DNA of 64,000 nt from Diploscapter coronatus (GCA_964036155.1 OZ038423.1:67037249-67101248), one strand, 5' to 3'. Positions 21,825 to 34,100 are shown, counted from the stretch's first letter. The notes: generated by a model not told the origin, from the sequence alone. A program made the numbers and translations.

Positions 21825-23690
21825 TTACTGTAATTCACAGCAATATTCAAACTTGTCGCATCCGAAGCTTAATTCGTAAACACAGGTTCCGTTTTGGAAT
21901 TGCACCTCAAAATTCTATCTTCTCATTTCTGAGGTAGCTAATCTACCTTTCCAAATTCGATATTACCACCAGCAGAAACCGTCTTATTTGATCCATAAAT
22001 CTCGGCTATTTCTACATCCATTTTGTCAGTCGAGCCTGTTTTTGTGCTAATCGCATTTTGTATGAATTTTCTAACCGATTGAAACTTCATCGCTTCTGTC
22101 GAATTTAAACTGGCACATTTTCGTATCCTTCACTTCTTGGTTGTAGAGCTTGTATGTCGGACCGAAATAATATAAGTGTTGTCCATATCTAAACTTCTAT
22201 CGTTTGTTGAATGATTTGATTTTCGCATGTGGCAATAAAGATAGCAAGAATAGAGTTGATTTTTTTTGAAAATTATCTAATATTTTCGATAGAGCCAACT
22301 ACTTATTTTACAATTAATAAATTCAACCCACGAAAAGTTTGGAGCAGTCTGCTTGATCGTATACACGTTGGACGTCAAATTATAAGCCAAATAAGTAGAA
22401 TTTTGCGAAAACACGTCCTCTCGGAATTTATTCGTGTAGTTGAAAACCAAAGCTTGATTCGGTCTAATCATTCTAAATTCTACGAATTTCGACTTTTCAA
22501 TTTAATTTTCTTACTCTGGTATTCCAACTGATACTGGTCGAACAGGGTAAATTCTTTCAGTCGGTACCTTCTTCTGCTTTTTGGACCCGAACAACTTCTT
22601 ACCGAGAAATTTCGCAACTTTCTTTCCGACTTTCATGGCAATCCTCTTCTTAGTGTCGGATTTGGGTCTGAATTTCTGTTTATTATTACAATTTTCTTCC
22701 TATGTTGATTTTGGTTAATTTCTGAGAGCGAATTTGGAAGAAAGAAATTTTTTCAGCATTAATAAATATGAACATCAAGAAAATTTCAATCCCACTTTTG
22801 CTGAACAACGATGACCGTGTTTCGATTCGGGTGATTATTGTATGGCAAAGAATTAGGATATGAATGGATGTGCGTATTTGAGTGATGATGGATGGGCCTT
22901 GGGGTAGACTTTTGTCGTCTCTTCATCTCATTCATTCTATGTCGATGTCTTCGGGCTTCGCTGAAATGCACTTTATGATAGCAATTAGGATTTCTCACAA
23001 TATCCCAATTTTAGTGAACAAGTTTTTCCCAATTATTCCGTCTGCAATAGGGATTCAGAAGGTATTCATGTCGTCATAAGTAAAATAATTGACTTTCATG
23101 AACTCACTCAAGAGCATAAGCCATGTGGTTTCCCTTATCACTCGTTTTGTGGGTTGAGATTACGCTGTGTCCGATATTAGGGCCTGGTTGTTCCTTCTTC
23201 TTATCTTTGCTGCGATTTCTCGAGCTATCCGTATTTCGGTTATTGCCTGAAATAATTGTAAGTTTCAGGAATTTCCCTGAATGCGAAATTTTTGGCTTCG
23301 AAATCTCGAAGAGCGATGATGAAACGAATGAAAGTCTTACCATAATTCGACTGATTTGGATAATTGTTTTTGTTCTTGTTCCTGTTTGAATTCGAATTGA
23401 TTCTATCGTGAACCTTCTCGCGAGCTTTCGAAACACCACGATTGTTACTATTGCCTGAAATATGGTTTTAAAAAAACATTTGCCTACAGGCCTAAAGGAC
23501 CTAGAGAGCACTTTCGTCAGATGAAAATAAACCATAGGGAGTAGGTCGCAAAAGGTTTCTGACGATCATCCTTCTTAGGTCTGTCTGCCTGGCATATTTT
23601 TATGGCTTGAAATGTCTTACTTTTTGTATTTCTCTTTGATGTTACGAGAAATATCAAACAGAGCAATATCAAAACTATACTGATTCTCAT
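21825..23690 (-). CDS. Secreted basic His/Arg/Lys-rich protein with cysteine-containing C terminus
   Basis: Start at 23690 gives a signal peptide (MRISIVLILLCLIFLVTS). The next exons are low-complexity and strongly basic: Asn/Ser/Arg-rich (NNRGVSKAREKVHDR), Lys-rich (RSKDKKKEQPGPNIGH), then His/Arg-rich (HFSEARRHRHRMNEMKRR, HHHSNTHIHSYPNS) and a Lys block (KVGKKVAKFLGKKLFGSKK). The C-terminal half looks folded: PNQALVFNYTNKFRED, YGQHLYYFGPTYKLYNQE, MCQFKFDRSDEV and finally TCVYELSFGCDKFEYCCELQ, stop at 21825-21827. Donors such as GTGGGTTG and GTGGGATT are weak, so exon edges are tentative. About 330 residues. No family recognised; the upstream neighbour is also a small secreted protein with a CC motif near its end. 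Confidence 0.6.
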
Positions 23691-23889
23691 AGTTGACTAA
23701 AGTGGACTAAATAAAAAATTTTCGGATAAGTTTTGTAAAAAAAATGAGAAAACTAATCGATGTTGATACTTTATAAAGTTTATTTCATTTTTCAGAATGT
23801 TTATGATTCATCTTCGTTTATTTCCTATCATATTATCTTTCACGTTGAGCAAAACATAGTTCAAGTTTATTCATCGCAAAAGTGATTTT

Positions 23890-24415
23890 TTAAAAATAAT
23901 TAATAATTTTAAAATTACCTGAGCTGATATAGGTTTTTAAACCAGAAAACATCGGAAAGCTTTCTCTGACCTGAGATATTGATAGCGCTCTTTGTTTTGG
24001 AGATATAAATCCAACTTTTGCTCGTTCTGGTTTCAAATTTTCAATATCTGTGGAGTATAGTTGACTAAGAATGACATTTCACAGGATTACCAGCCTTATC
24101 CTTTGGAAACAAGTAAAGGGAATGAAAATGGTGAAGAAAAACGAGAGAAAAATGATTGTCTTTCTCTACGCGCAGTTAGAATCAAACATAAGATTCATAA
24201 AGAATAGAGCTTGTGAGGTTGTGTTATGCACTTCTGGATTATGTGATATTTTGAAGCAGAATTGATAGAAAAGTTCCGATTCATTGGAACAAAGCTCAGG
24301 ACCGTGTCAGTCAACAAGGTGCTTGTCGCGCAGCGCATACAGTTTCTCTGACTGCAAAATTCCTTGTCTTCTTGCCGCTCAACAAGCATCTCGACAAACA
24401 GCGAAAAGGCACCTG
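23890..24415 (-). CDS. Fragmentary hypothetical exons
   Basis: Two stretches with coding character but no joined model. One follows a good acceptor (TTTTGCAG, 24414) and reads AFSLFVEMLVERQEDKEFC then SQRNCMRCATSTLLTD. The other follows CCACAG near 24055 and reads IENLKPERAKVGFISPKQRA then SQVRESFPMFSGLKTYISS. Their phases do not match any donor I can see. Could be a missed small gene or remnants. Confidence 0.25.
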
Positions 24416-24469
24416 CAAAATTAAAAGGATAAAGGAATTCGGCTGATCGAGAAACATAATAAACAAACA

Positions 24470-24555
24470 TCGAATTTGAGGTTAGCCCTTTCTTCCTAGA
24501 GGCCGGATTTATCTGACTTTACCAGATTGAGCTACTCAGCCATCTCAGACCACAC
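24470..24555 (-). repeat. tRNA-like / SINE-like segment (possible pol III A and B boxes)
   Basis: On the minus strand, GGCTGAGTAGCTCAATCTGG resembles the 5' half of a tRNA with an A box (TAGCTCAATCTGG), followed about 50 bp later by TCAAATTCGATG, a loose B box. It does not fold as a full cloverleaf by eye, so a tRNA-derived short interspersed element or a decayed tRNA is more likely than a working gene. Confidence 0.3.
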
Positions 24556-25053
24556 GTGTTACTAATTTTTCCGAATTCCGTAATCCATTTCAAAAATATT
24601 TATTATTCTAATAATGTCGAAATTTACCATGACATTGAAGCCTGCTAATCTAACAGTTCAGAATTTGAGGCAAATTTTATAATAAAGTATCTCTTTCAAT
24701 GTGGCATTTTCAGTGATGAACGGAAATATTGGATTAGAAAAATGGTTAATACATTCTTCAGCAAATTGCAATTTGATTGGGCAGAATTTGCATTTTCGTT
24801 ATATTTGTAAATAAATTATATGATTAGATTTCGCTTTGTAATAAATCTATTTATTGAAATTGCACTTTCTCAAATAAGGTCTCCTTAAAATAGTTCGCTA
24901 AATGGTGAGATCTATGAAAATTTAATGACAATCTTTAGAACTGTCATAAAGATATTGAGCAACGAATTAGCACGATTTCACATACCAATATGGCATAGAA
25001 GTAATTTGAGTAGAAAACACTAATATCCGTAAAATTTGTTTGGATCAGAAAAT

Positions 25054-27045
25054 TTATTGGTGCTCATTTTCCTTCAAGAATGTCTCCTTCGTGTCTTCTG
25101 ACTTTGTACCATGTCGTTGAACGTTCATTGGAGGCTAAAACGAGTAATTTCTAGAAGCTAATCTCCAAAATTGGTTTCTTTAGGCTTTCGAACACTTCGT
25201 TGTCGAAAGATCAAAAGTCTAGTCTCGAGTACCACTCATGAAAACTCTTACTTGGATGTTTTTAGTTTTGTTCTCGCCACATAAAATCGTCATGAATGTT
25301 TGACGAAATCGCGAACTGAAGAACGCGTAAATTATGACGTTGAAGGCACTGGAAATGATTCAACCGGATTTTATTCAAGGCTCTCTAGCATATTTTCACC
25401 TGTTGACGCATGTAAGCAGATTGCCCAATGGGTCGAATTCTCGAGGAATTACGACACCAAATTGCTCATCGACCGTGTTGATTGCGGAAAGAATGTTGAA
25501 GAACAGGAAGGAACAGACCATTACAGTTGCCATTATCGTGCAGTGCCTGAATATCAACAATTTTCAATGGAGATTTTTTTTATTTATTCCCACCTTTTCT
25601 CCCTCTCTTCGTTGGCTTTGTTCGTTTGAATGACCTGCTGCATGATTTGTCTGATGTGGTAGGCGCGACGAACCTCCCTGACCACGTAGATATTCAGAAT
25701 TAGCATGATCGTCCTGAATTACGAAAGGAGTTGATAAATTAATAACGATAATAAGTTATTTCCTCATAGTATTTAAATTATGACAATAATTATGGTAATT
25801 TCAGGAGTTACCATGGTAGTAGAACGTTGAATATGGCGAAGCTTATGCACATGTAATAGAACCTGTAATTTTGGTTCATTTGAAGCTGTGAATCAACCGC
25901 TGCTCCACAATGATTATGAGTCAACTCGAAGAATGTCGGGAACTGAAACAGTCACAGATTTGAATATTTAAGGATTTCGAGCGAGAAACATTTTATCACA
26001 AATATATCGTATTTTCTCTAATAGAAGCCCTTCTGAAGATCAACTTTGAGGGCCCAGAACTCCTAATTTTCGCTAGGAATGCGTTCTAAAAGCGCATCGG
26101 TATTCGAGATATAGACTCGAACTTTCATAATATGTATATGATTTATATAGGTTTCGATATACGATTTTGGAGTGATCTGACCGGCCAAATGCGAAAAGCT
26201 AGGGAGCGGGCATCTATTAGAGAAAATACAATCATTGTACGAATGATGCTACCCTGTAAATCGTGCTGAAGATCGTGATTCCAACAAGGATTCGGAAGGC
26301 TCGCGTAGGCGTACACCAGATTTTCATATGCAGTGGATACTTCACAGCGATAAATCTGCAGAATATTTTATTAGGTTGAAAAAAGCTGAAAATATTACCT
26401 ATCAATAGTCACAGCTACGCATGTCCACACTGAGCCAGTTTGAGCTATATTGATTATTCCGAGAAAAATTGGCGAAGTCTTCCAGAAAAATTGACAGACG
26501 ATGTTGTTTGTATAGCCATAAATTTATCAATGATAGTTTGAAGGTTATTGTATTCGAGAAGTAGCTCAATAAATTTATACTTGTTGTAAGAGAATTCGAT
26601 ATATCACAATATTATTGATGAGGTTCATTTTTCATTACTAAATAGTAATACAAATTAAATGGGAAACTTACTAATACAAAGCACTCTTCCATCGGAGTAT
26701 AAATAAGTACACCTAGTAGTAATACGATAAAGTCGAAAAATGATAATCCAGCAAGATAAATATTCAACGAAGACCTGGGGTACAAAGATTATTGTCTTTG
26801 ATATAGTTCTGGAGAAAATTCTACCTCATTTGTTTTTTTGTAAATACGATGAAACAAACGACCTCAATCATAACTCCGATTAGATTTACGACAGGCAGGA
26901 TGATCAAATAGACATAATAAGCAATTGGTTCAATAGGGCGTTGATACATTGTATAATCGCATTTTTGTTGCCTTGCAGTTTCGTTCATCAAATGCCTCAT
27001 GTGAGTGTCATTTACAAAATCCATAACAGATTCAGAGGCCGACAT
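25054..27045 (-). CDS. Rhodopsin-family neuropeptide GPCR, FMRFamide-receptor (FRPR)-like
   Basis: Start 27045. An extracellular N terminus with NDT and NET glycosylation sites leads to TM1 (IAYYVYLIILPVVNLIGVMI). TM2 contains SSLNIYLAGLSFFDFIVLLL, and TM3 (GIINIAQTGSVWTCVAVTID) ends in a D-R-F-I-A-V-KYPLHMKIW motif, the DRY equivalent, after an intron at the Arg. The ECL2 cysteine is in FFELTHNHCG, and TM5 is YYMCISFAIFNVLLPW followed by TIMLILNIYVVREVRR. TM6 is TIMATVMVCSFLFFNILSAI, and TM7 is NSAFNVIIYAFFSSRFRQTF (NxxxY variant). The tail ends at TAA 25054-25056. Architecture matches nematode FRPR/DMSR-type peptide receptors. About eight exons; one intron hosts a family A MITE. The ligand cannot be told from sequence. 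Confidence 0.82.
26008..26229. mobile_element. MITE family A, copy 3 (in GPCR intron)
   Basis: Best-preserved ends of the family: CGTATTTTCTCTAATAGAAG on the left and, reverse-complemented from the right, TGTATTTTCTCTAATAGATG. It lies inside an intron of the FRPR-like receptor, between the DRF exon and the exon with the ECL2 cysteine. Confidence 0.75.
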
Positions 27046-28929
27046 TTTTACCTAAAAAAATTAACTTCGGAAAAAACAGTAGTCTTCAGCGTCAAAATAG
27101 CAATTCGATGACGAGTTTCAATAAAATTGCCAAATTCGATAGAATTCTGAGTGAGTAAAAATCTGCAATACAAGTTAGTAAGGAAAAAGAGTCGTGTGCA
27201 ATATTTTGAAAATATTGGATTAGATATTAGTAAAAGCGAGACTTATTGGCCATTTGCTATCAATTTGCCACTGATTTTAATCTTTATCAGACAGTTGAAA
27301 TGAGCAAATTATCGATTAATTGATAATAATGGCTCAAAGTCCATGAAAACAACATGTTTCGTTTGCTTAGACAAGGGACATAAATATTTGAAAAATCATC
27401 CAAAAGTTTCGAAAACATGTAAACTATAAGAGAAAAAATGTTCAAGCCAATCTTTCAACTCAGAGAGAAGTTCCCCCGGCTGAAGGAAGGTTTTCCTCGA
27501 TTTTCCCACGGGGGAAACTTCGGAACCTCGGGGGAAAGTCGGGAGGAACGTTACTCTGAGAAAAGAGAATCTAAAAACTTCAACTTGGTTAATTTGATGA
27601 AACTTTCAACAAATTTGAAAGCAGAATAATGGGGGAAAGAAGAAGTAGAATGAGTTTCTAAAGATTTAAAATTATGCATTTTTTTAATTTAGAGATTTTT
27701 AAATGCACTTTTCAAGATATTATTTTATGAGGAAGTCAAAATGTAAACAGTGTTCCAAAAATTTTAGCGCACCCTTGTGAATAACAAAAGGAGAGCAGTC
27801 ACTCATCAAAATGCATGAATTGATGAAACATTTAGAGTGGGTCAATACTAGGCGTCTTCAAAGCGAATAATGAACGTGGAAATAAAGAAGAAAAGAACAT
27901 TTTCTTTGAAAATTAAACCGTTTATAATTCGATTATTACAAACTCATCGATGAAACGATCTAAATAAAGTCTAGCGATAAATCGATTTTATCAAATCATG
28001 CCTATCAGTCACAAATCAACCTGGAGAAACTATGTCAGGAAAATCAATACTCCACCTTTATCATGAAGGTTTCTGAACCTGAAGGACAGACTGAACATGT
28101 TTTCTGGTAATTGGTCTGAAAAAGTAAATAAAGCGTAGATTTTAAAACCAGCAACTTTTCGAAATTATGGATTAACTGCCTAAATACGTGATTAGGAAAC
28201 TTTTCAAGTGTAAACATGACACAAATTATGCTAAAGGTTGTATTTGAAGAAGAATGGAAAGATCAATTGTCTAACGAAAATGCACAAAATTAGTTTAAAT
28301 GATGACATAAATTAAATTTAGTTAACCCAATTTAAAAACTTCAATTTCAAATTCAGCATTAGAAATTAAGTTGAATTTGCGTTTTTTAGGTAAAATTAAT
28401 TTTTGTTGAATTGATTTCAATAGAATAATTTATGTAACATTCTGCGTGTTATTCGGAATGTGACACAAGTACTTTTAATAATGTTGTGATGTATGGAATA
28501 TTACTATGTGTTTGATAAAATGGCTTTAATATGGAATTGTTGTATAGCAATACGTATGTGTTTATCCCTGTTCTAATTGCAAAATTAAATTAGCCTTTAT
28601 GAAATCGCACATTTCAGTGACTCTTTGGAAATTCCTAATTTTCAACGTGATCTATGGTCACAAAAACCTTATAGGTGTTTGTCAATACATAATCGCAAAT
28701 TTTCCTTAATGAAGATGAATAGAAGTTGCGGAGACAGATTACGAATACTTATGTCTACAACCTTAAAGAATACTACACCATTGTTTCATTCTACGCATTT
28801 CAAGAAATCCCCTTTCTTACCGAAATCCGCGTGCATTGTTTTAGCAAACAAAACGTACACTACAATAGGAAGCTAACTATTGTTCAGACTTTACAAAATA
28901 CTCTTCAAACTTTCCTATAATCTACTGTA
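27046..28929. other. Divergent intergenic region between two GPCR genes
   Basis: Presumed promoters of the minus-strand peptide receptor and the plus-strand chemoreceptor. It holds a GC-rich foldback at 27459-27560; the rest is AT-rich without a supported exon. Confidence 0.5.
27459..27560. repeat. 102-bp GC-rich foldback
   Basis: Left end CTCAGAGAGAAGTTCCCCCG and reverse-complemented right end CTCAGAGTAACGTTCCTCCC pair imperfectly. The end sequence resembles the CTCGGAGAGAA terminus of the 499-bp MITE at 20878, suggesting a related, shorter element. No target-site duplication was obvious. Confidence 0.45.
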
Positions 28930-30584
28930 ATGGAGCAATATATTCGGGCTGGATTCAATTCGCAAAATCTTCCACTTTATAATTGCAGGTTAGAAATTTG
29001 AAATTCAAATATTTCTTAAAGAATCTCTAGCAATTACACCGCGGAAGAATGGACGATAAGAGGCGGTGTCAAGCGTCCTTTGGAAGGCTACTACGCAATC
29101 ACTTTGGGATCTATTGCATTGGTTACTAAAATTAACTTTCAAAATAACTTTTTTTAATCTGTACAGATTTGTTACATTCCATGCGTATTGGCCATGTGTT
29201 CCAGAGAACTTTACAAGTATAGCTGTTACAAAATTATGGTATTCTTGTCTGTTTGTGATATTGGAGGAATTAGTAAGAATTAAAAACAACTATTCTCTTG
29301 CATTTCATATTTGAGTTTGTTGCTGCATCTTCTTTGGATATTTCATGATACATGGGTACGTGTTTTGTACTGATCCCGAATTGATGTATCTTCATGGTGT
29401 CTTCATAATTGGTTAGCTCTATGTGCAAAATTGAAAGAATGAAAGAAGATGTCTCTTTTTCAGTTTTCTGGTGCACCCAGTGTGCAACTTGCTGGCTCCT
29501 AACGATAAATCGACTATTTGAAATTTGCGCTCCAAATTTATCGAGGCTCTTATTCCATGGGTCTTTTTTATTATTCTTAAACTTGTTCTACAAAGATTTT
29601 CAGTTCTCGTACCTACGTAGCACTGCTTATTCCCGTTACTTGGTTCTCGATCATCTTCTTCTATGAGTCACCGTGCATTTTTAATTCCAAAGCACAAGCT
29701 GAAATCAACGATCCACTGATTTTTACCAACCGGACTATGGAGGTATTGAACTAGAAAAAACCAGAAGATCATACTGCTTGTCCCTAGCAAAGTGACCAGG
29801 GCCGGGCGGAATTCCGAATTCCGAAAAATAAAAATCATTCCGATTTCCGAATTCCGAATTCCGAAAAGCAAAATTTCAAATTCCGCCCGGCCCTGAAAGT
29901 GACATAAAATTGAACGATCAAAATAAAGCAGAAACGAAAATTTCAGTACAACGACTACAAGCAAGTGTTCAACAACGCATTCTTCTGCTTGGGAAATGCT
30001 TTCATGTATCTCACGTTGTGGGTGCGGTTTCATCGTAAATTCGCTGAATATTTCACTGAAGCTGGCAATCACAAGGACAAATTCGTAAATATCTCATTCT
30101 CTCAAAAATCCAACTCAAACTTTAGATGTTCATTCAAGTAACGATAATTTCAAGTTTGAACATAATCTCTGGAATTCTGTACACTTTGATGCTATACGTA
30201 GAAATTCCAGTTGCCTATGTCGTCATAGCTCACTCTACATATCAATTGATTCATTGTAAGAGTCAATTTTTAAAATCTAGAATCTAGAATTTTCAGTTAA
30301 ATATTACGAGAGGAGAGAAATTAACTTTAGACAGCTAATTGATACTGAAAATGTCTTAGATTTCTTCTAAAAATAGATTCTAACTTCAAGGTTCTCCTGC
30401 CTTCATCTATCTGATCATGAACAAGAGCATTCGAAGGCAAATCGGAAAAATATGCTGTGGAAAGCAAAGTCAAAATAGAGTCTACAGCAGCAATCCTGGC
30501 GGAGCAACGCAACCCAATTCGAATATCGACAGAAGTTCTAGTTACGTAAGAGACGCGGCACATTTAGGCTCTTCTCAAATCTAA
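28930..30584 (+). CDS. Chemosensory 7TM receptor, SRT family
   Basis: Start 28930 (MEQYIRAGFNSQNLPLYNCS), a 43-bp intron, then NYTAEEWTIRGGVKRPLEG, the SRT-type N terminus before TM1. Later exons read IALICYIPCVLAMCSRELYK, CYKIMVFLSVCDIGG, CIFFGYFMIHGYVFCTDPEL, FWCTQCATCWLLTINRLFEI (TM3), TYVALLIPVTWFSIIFFYES (TM4), the loop EINDPLIFTNRTME, AFFCLGNAFMYLTLWVRFHR (TM5), FIQVTIISSLNIISGILYTL (TM6), IAHSTYQLIHCSPAFIYLIM (TM7) and NKSIRRQIG. The basic tail ends at TAA 30582-30584. These are hallmarks of the Srt group in C. elegans: the GYYAITLG segment, YIPC, and the closing P-A-F-I-Y-L-NKSIR. Presumably on ciliated sensory neurons; ligand unknown. The acceptor ahead of the CCCIFF exon (TTTGAG) is weak. 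Confidence 0.82.
29797..29895. mobile_element. 99-bp hAT-type MITE with perfect 8-bp target-site duplication
   Basis: Ends CAGGGCCGGGCGGAATTCCG and, from the right, CAGGGCCGGGCGGAATTTG form near-perfect inverted repeats. Both sides carry AAAGTGAC (29789-29796 and 29896-29903). An 8-bp duplication and CAGGG ends are the hAT signature. The interior repeats GAATTCCGAATTCCG. It lies in an intron of the SRT receptor. Confidence 0.88.
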
Positions 30585-30876
30585 CAACAGTGAGAATAGA
30601 TATCTAAAAAGAATCAGTTTCATCACCTATTTCTCCTTCAAACTGTCTGGTCATTTCATGAATTTTACAATATCGATGAGTTCATGTGTTGTTGTCCCTT
30701 TATAAATATTTGATTCAGTTTCCTATATTTTCTTGATCTTTGTACGCATTTATTTTTAAACCAAAAAGTTGATCTTTAAGTAAAAATCTTTTTCGATTCG
30801 AATAAATAGGTATCCGATTTACGCACGAGGCAAAGTAATTATATCCACCCTCAAAATAACCAACTGATTTTCACAG

Positions 30877-31139
30877 GCCTGAATGCCGCAAGTTTGGCCT
30901 TTAGTGGAGGTGCGATTACGAATTTCGTCCGGCGGTGGCTGATTCTGAATTGCACCTGCCCGAGGACTAGAGAAATGCTAAGGCGAAGGAGTGAGGCATT
31001 GAACTATCGGATTGAAGTTAATTCGATATATTTGCTCTTAATTTACGAAAATAAACACTTTTAGAGAAAATCTCAAATGCGCAGATTCGCCGTCGTTTTT
31101 CTACAGCGGTGTGAAGGACAAGGTGCAAAATTGGCTTTG
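30877..31139 (+). CDS. Possible two-exon fragment, unknown
   Basis: After a good acceptor (TTTCACAG, 30876) an open exon reads LNAASLAFSGGAITNFVRRW then LILNCTCPRTREMLRRRSEA and NYRIE, with a GT donor near 31017. The next exon after CACTTTTAG (31065) continues in phase for about 24 residues (QMRRFAVVFLQRC) to TGA near 31139. No initiator exon is seen. Could be the 3' end of a small gene or a duplicated fragment. Confidence 0.25.
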
Positions 31140-31145
31140 TGAACC

Positions 31146-34100
31146 GAACTGAGAAGGAAAATGAGGAAAATCAGCTGTGCAGAGGGAAAGGCCACCTGAG
31201 TTTGCCGATTTTCTGCAGCAATTCTGCCTGGTTTTGGCCAATTTTCGTGTGTGGGTGCTGCCTGTTAAATGTCGCAAATCGGTTAATTAGGAATGCACAA
31301 AATGGACAAAAAGATTCACAAACCGAACTTTCCACCTGGTCACCTGAAGGATGTGCGCAAGTAATGAGGAAAACAGATCAACCTAAAATAGTGAGCTATA
31401 TAAAGGCAGAGTTCTAAACTGTTGCAAGGTTTCGATCAACATGAGCTATTCTGACTTGTCTCCTTCCACCAATAAATTTTACTGCAGTTTGTTTGTTTAG
31501 TTTTTGTAACATTTTCATGCAGTTACTTTTGCACAGATAGATCAGGATCAGTTTAGTAAATAGCAAAAATGCTTATTGACGTCAAGTCTAACCTTTATCA
31601 AATCTATTTACCTAAATATGCAATAGCACATGACATTCTCAAATGTTATTTGAGATATATCATGCAAATCATCAAAGATTATTATTGCTATTATTTGAGG
31701 TTAGATAAAAAAAATTGCATGAAAATTAGAATATACACCGTGAATATATAACCCCTTCAAATGATTTTATCCAATTGCTGTCTAGTATGCTTTGACCAAA
31801 CAATCAAATTGAGCTTTACTCAAATATCACAACCATTTTTCTGATTGTCCAGCCGAAATTAGATTCAATTAAAATTTGTTTTGATAATGCTAAAATGATA
31901 TCAAATGACTCAAAAATAATTTGATTTTTCTGCTTTTTTGGTTGTTTTTTGCTACTAAATGACTAATTTCTCACTGTCTGATTTTCATAGGAGTCAAAAA
32001 CAGCTAAAAACTAACTAGATATTAAGCCTGGTTATAACTGTTGAGATCGAGTAGTTCACAAAAATATTACGACTTTTCTTTCTAAATTATCTGGAAATCT
32101 TCTAATATCAGTACATGTAAAGTGAATGAAATTGGTAGTCATGCCGCGAGCTACAATTTCTCAATACTATTCCATGTTGCAAATTCTCACTATGTTACAT
32201 AGTTGCTTTTAAAATTAGCCTATTCTCAGTTTCTAAAAAATTAATCTGATAGAATCCTGGGAAGAAATGAGTGATCCAAAAAGAGTTGACATTGACTGGT
32301 TGGTTAGTTATTTCGTCAACCAAATTCTCCATAATTTATTGGAGGTAAGATAATCTGTCCAATGCCGAGACCTAGTCATCATAAAGGAATGAAACGGCAA
32401 ACCGTGCCAAATTTTTATAGCTCAGTCATTTTTCTTGTCTTCAAGGTACGGAAAAGTTTGATCCGGATTAAATTGAACCGATCCGAGCTCAGAATGTCTA
32501 GATACAAACGAAGTTCTTTGCATTTGGTGAAAATTTTTGTTCTTTTCAAGCTATTTCAAGATCAAGTAATTATTTTTAGCGTCATTGCACTCGATCATAA
32601 CTATTTAGTCTTTATAAAGGCTCAGTAATAAGTTTACAGCCCCTATTTTCTCCGACAAGATCTATGTTCTATGAAATTGTGTTCTAAATCCGTCTACCGT
32701 ATTCCCGTCAACATTTCCTCTATAGCTGATTTTCTCCGTATCTCCTTCATCAGGCCTTATCAGCTATCCTTCTTACAATCAGCAATTTGTCTTGTCTATC
32801 AAATTCTTACTTTTTGCATCTGCCTCGAAATTCTGTCCTTATGAGTGTGCCCCGAAAAACCATGTTTTATTTCTTTATCCTTTTGAAATCGACGAATGCT
32901 GTTCTTTGTTGAGTTTCGATCGAATCGCACCGAAATAACAAACTCACGAATTCGCGCAGGTGATTCTCCTCATTTTATGCTAGAATATGGCTATAACGAG
33001 CGCGTTTGACATTTGGGAGAAAACGCGAGAAACACTCGACCTTATCACTCTCCCTTTATTATATCGTAATTATTATAAGACTAAATAATTGTCGCTTTTA
33101 TTAGAATTATAATGTGACCTTTAATTTAAATTGAGGCTCATAGAAAAGGACACCGGGACACCAGTTAGAAAAAGATACCACTTTTTCTAAGAAATAGTAT
33201 GAGAGAAAGAAAAAAAGATGGGCAAAAGTGGCGTCTTTTTCTAAAATGGTGTCCTGGCGTCCCGGTGTCTTTTTCTAGGAGCGTAAATTAAAGATATAAT
33301 TAATTTTTCTTTGTCTGTGAGTTTGAGGGTGCTGTTGTGAATTTCGCTAATGAGATTATTTTCGTGTAATTATGACGAGTTGATCATGAATTTGAGATTC
33401 GGAAAGGGCAACTAAAAATTATAAAATCAAATTAGGGATGAATTCTCGAAACATGAATCAAACTAGAAGGAATCATAGATTCGTGAAGATAAAACAAAAT
33501 ACTGTAGCGCTCAGAATTTTCTCAACACTCTCCCCTTTCTTTGCTGGTCTACCAATTGTGATATTTTAAATCGGCAGAAGCCTATCAAAATTCCATAAAT
33601 ATGTCCCTTCTAACTTATGCAAAATTTCAGCATATCGTAGGACTTCATTTGAAGTCATTTTAAAAATTAACAAAACAGCGAGCAACATTTGGTAGCTACT
33701 AAATAGCGAATTGCTATAGTTAGAGGTAGACAAGAGAATCAAATTTGAAAGTAATGTTGTGGAAAAGACACACTCCACCATGGTGGAGTCTCCGTCTGAT
33801 TTTTCATCTTCTGGACGAGAAAGGAGGAATCGTCAAAATTCGAAACGAGTCGGGGGTAGAGATGGAGTAAATCTCGAGGAATCTTAGTCATCCATCAAGA
33901 TTTTCTAAACTGTTATGGCACTTCATAATGAACTTCATAGCAAAGTGCAAGTTTGATATCAACTAGAAGTGCCTAATATTATCAAATACTTGATCGTAAA
34001 TTTTACGGCTTATACTGAGAATTTAAAAATTACTTAGAACTGATCGAGTTTCGACATTGAAAATCAATGGATGACTAAGGAGGATAGAAATTTCAGCGTC

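Noticed and set aside
23104..23535. Long minus-strand open frame reading through two exons of the basic secreted gene
   Set aside because: It reads across clear splice sites in a different frame from the exon-supported model.
31139..31417. 92-codon plus-strand open frame
   Set aside because: Begins inside the possible two-exon fragment and has no motif; probably chance.
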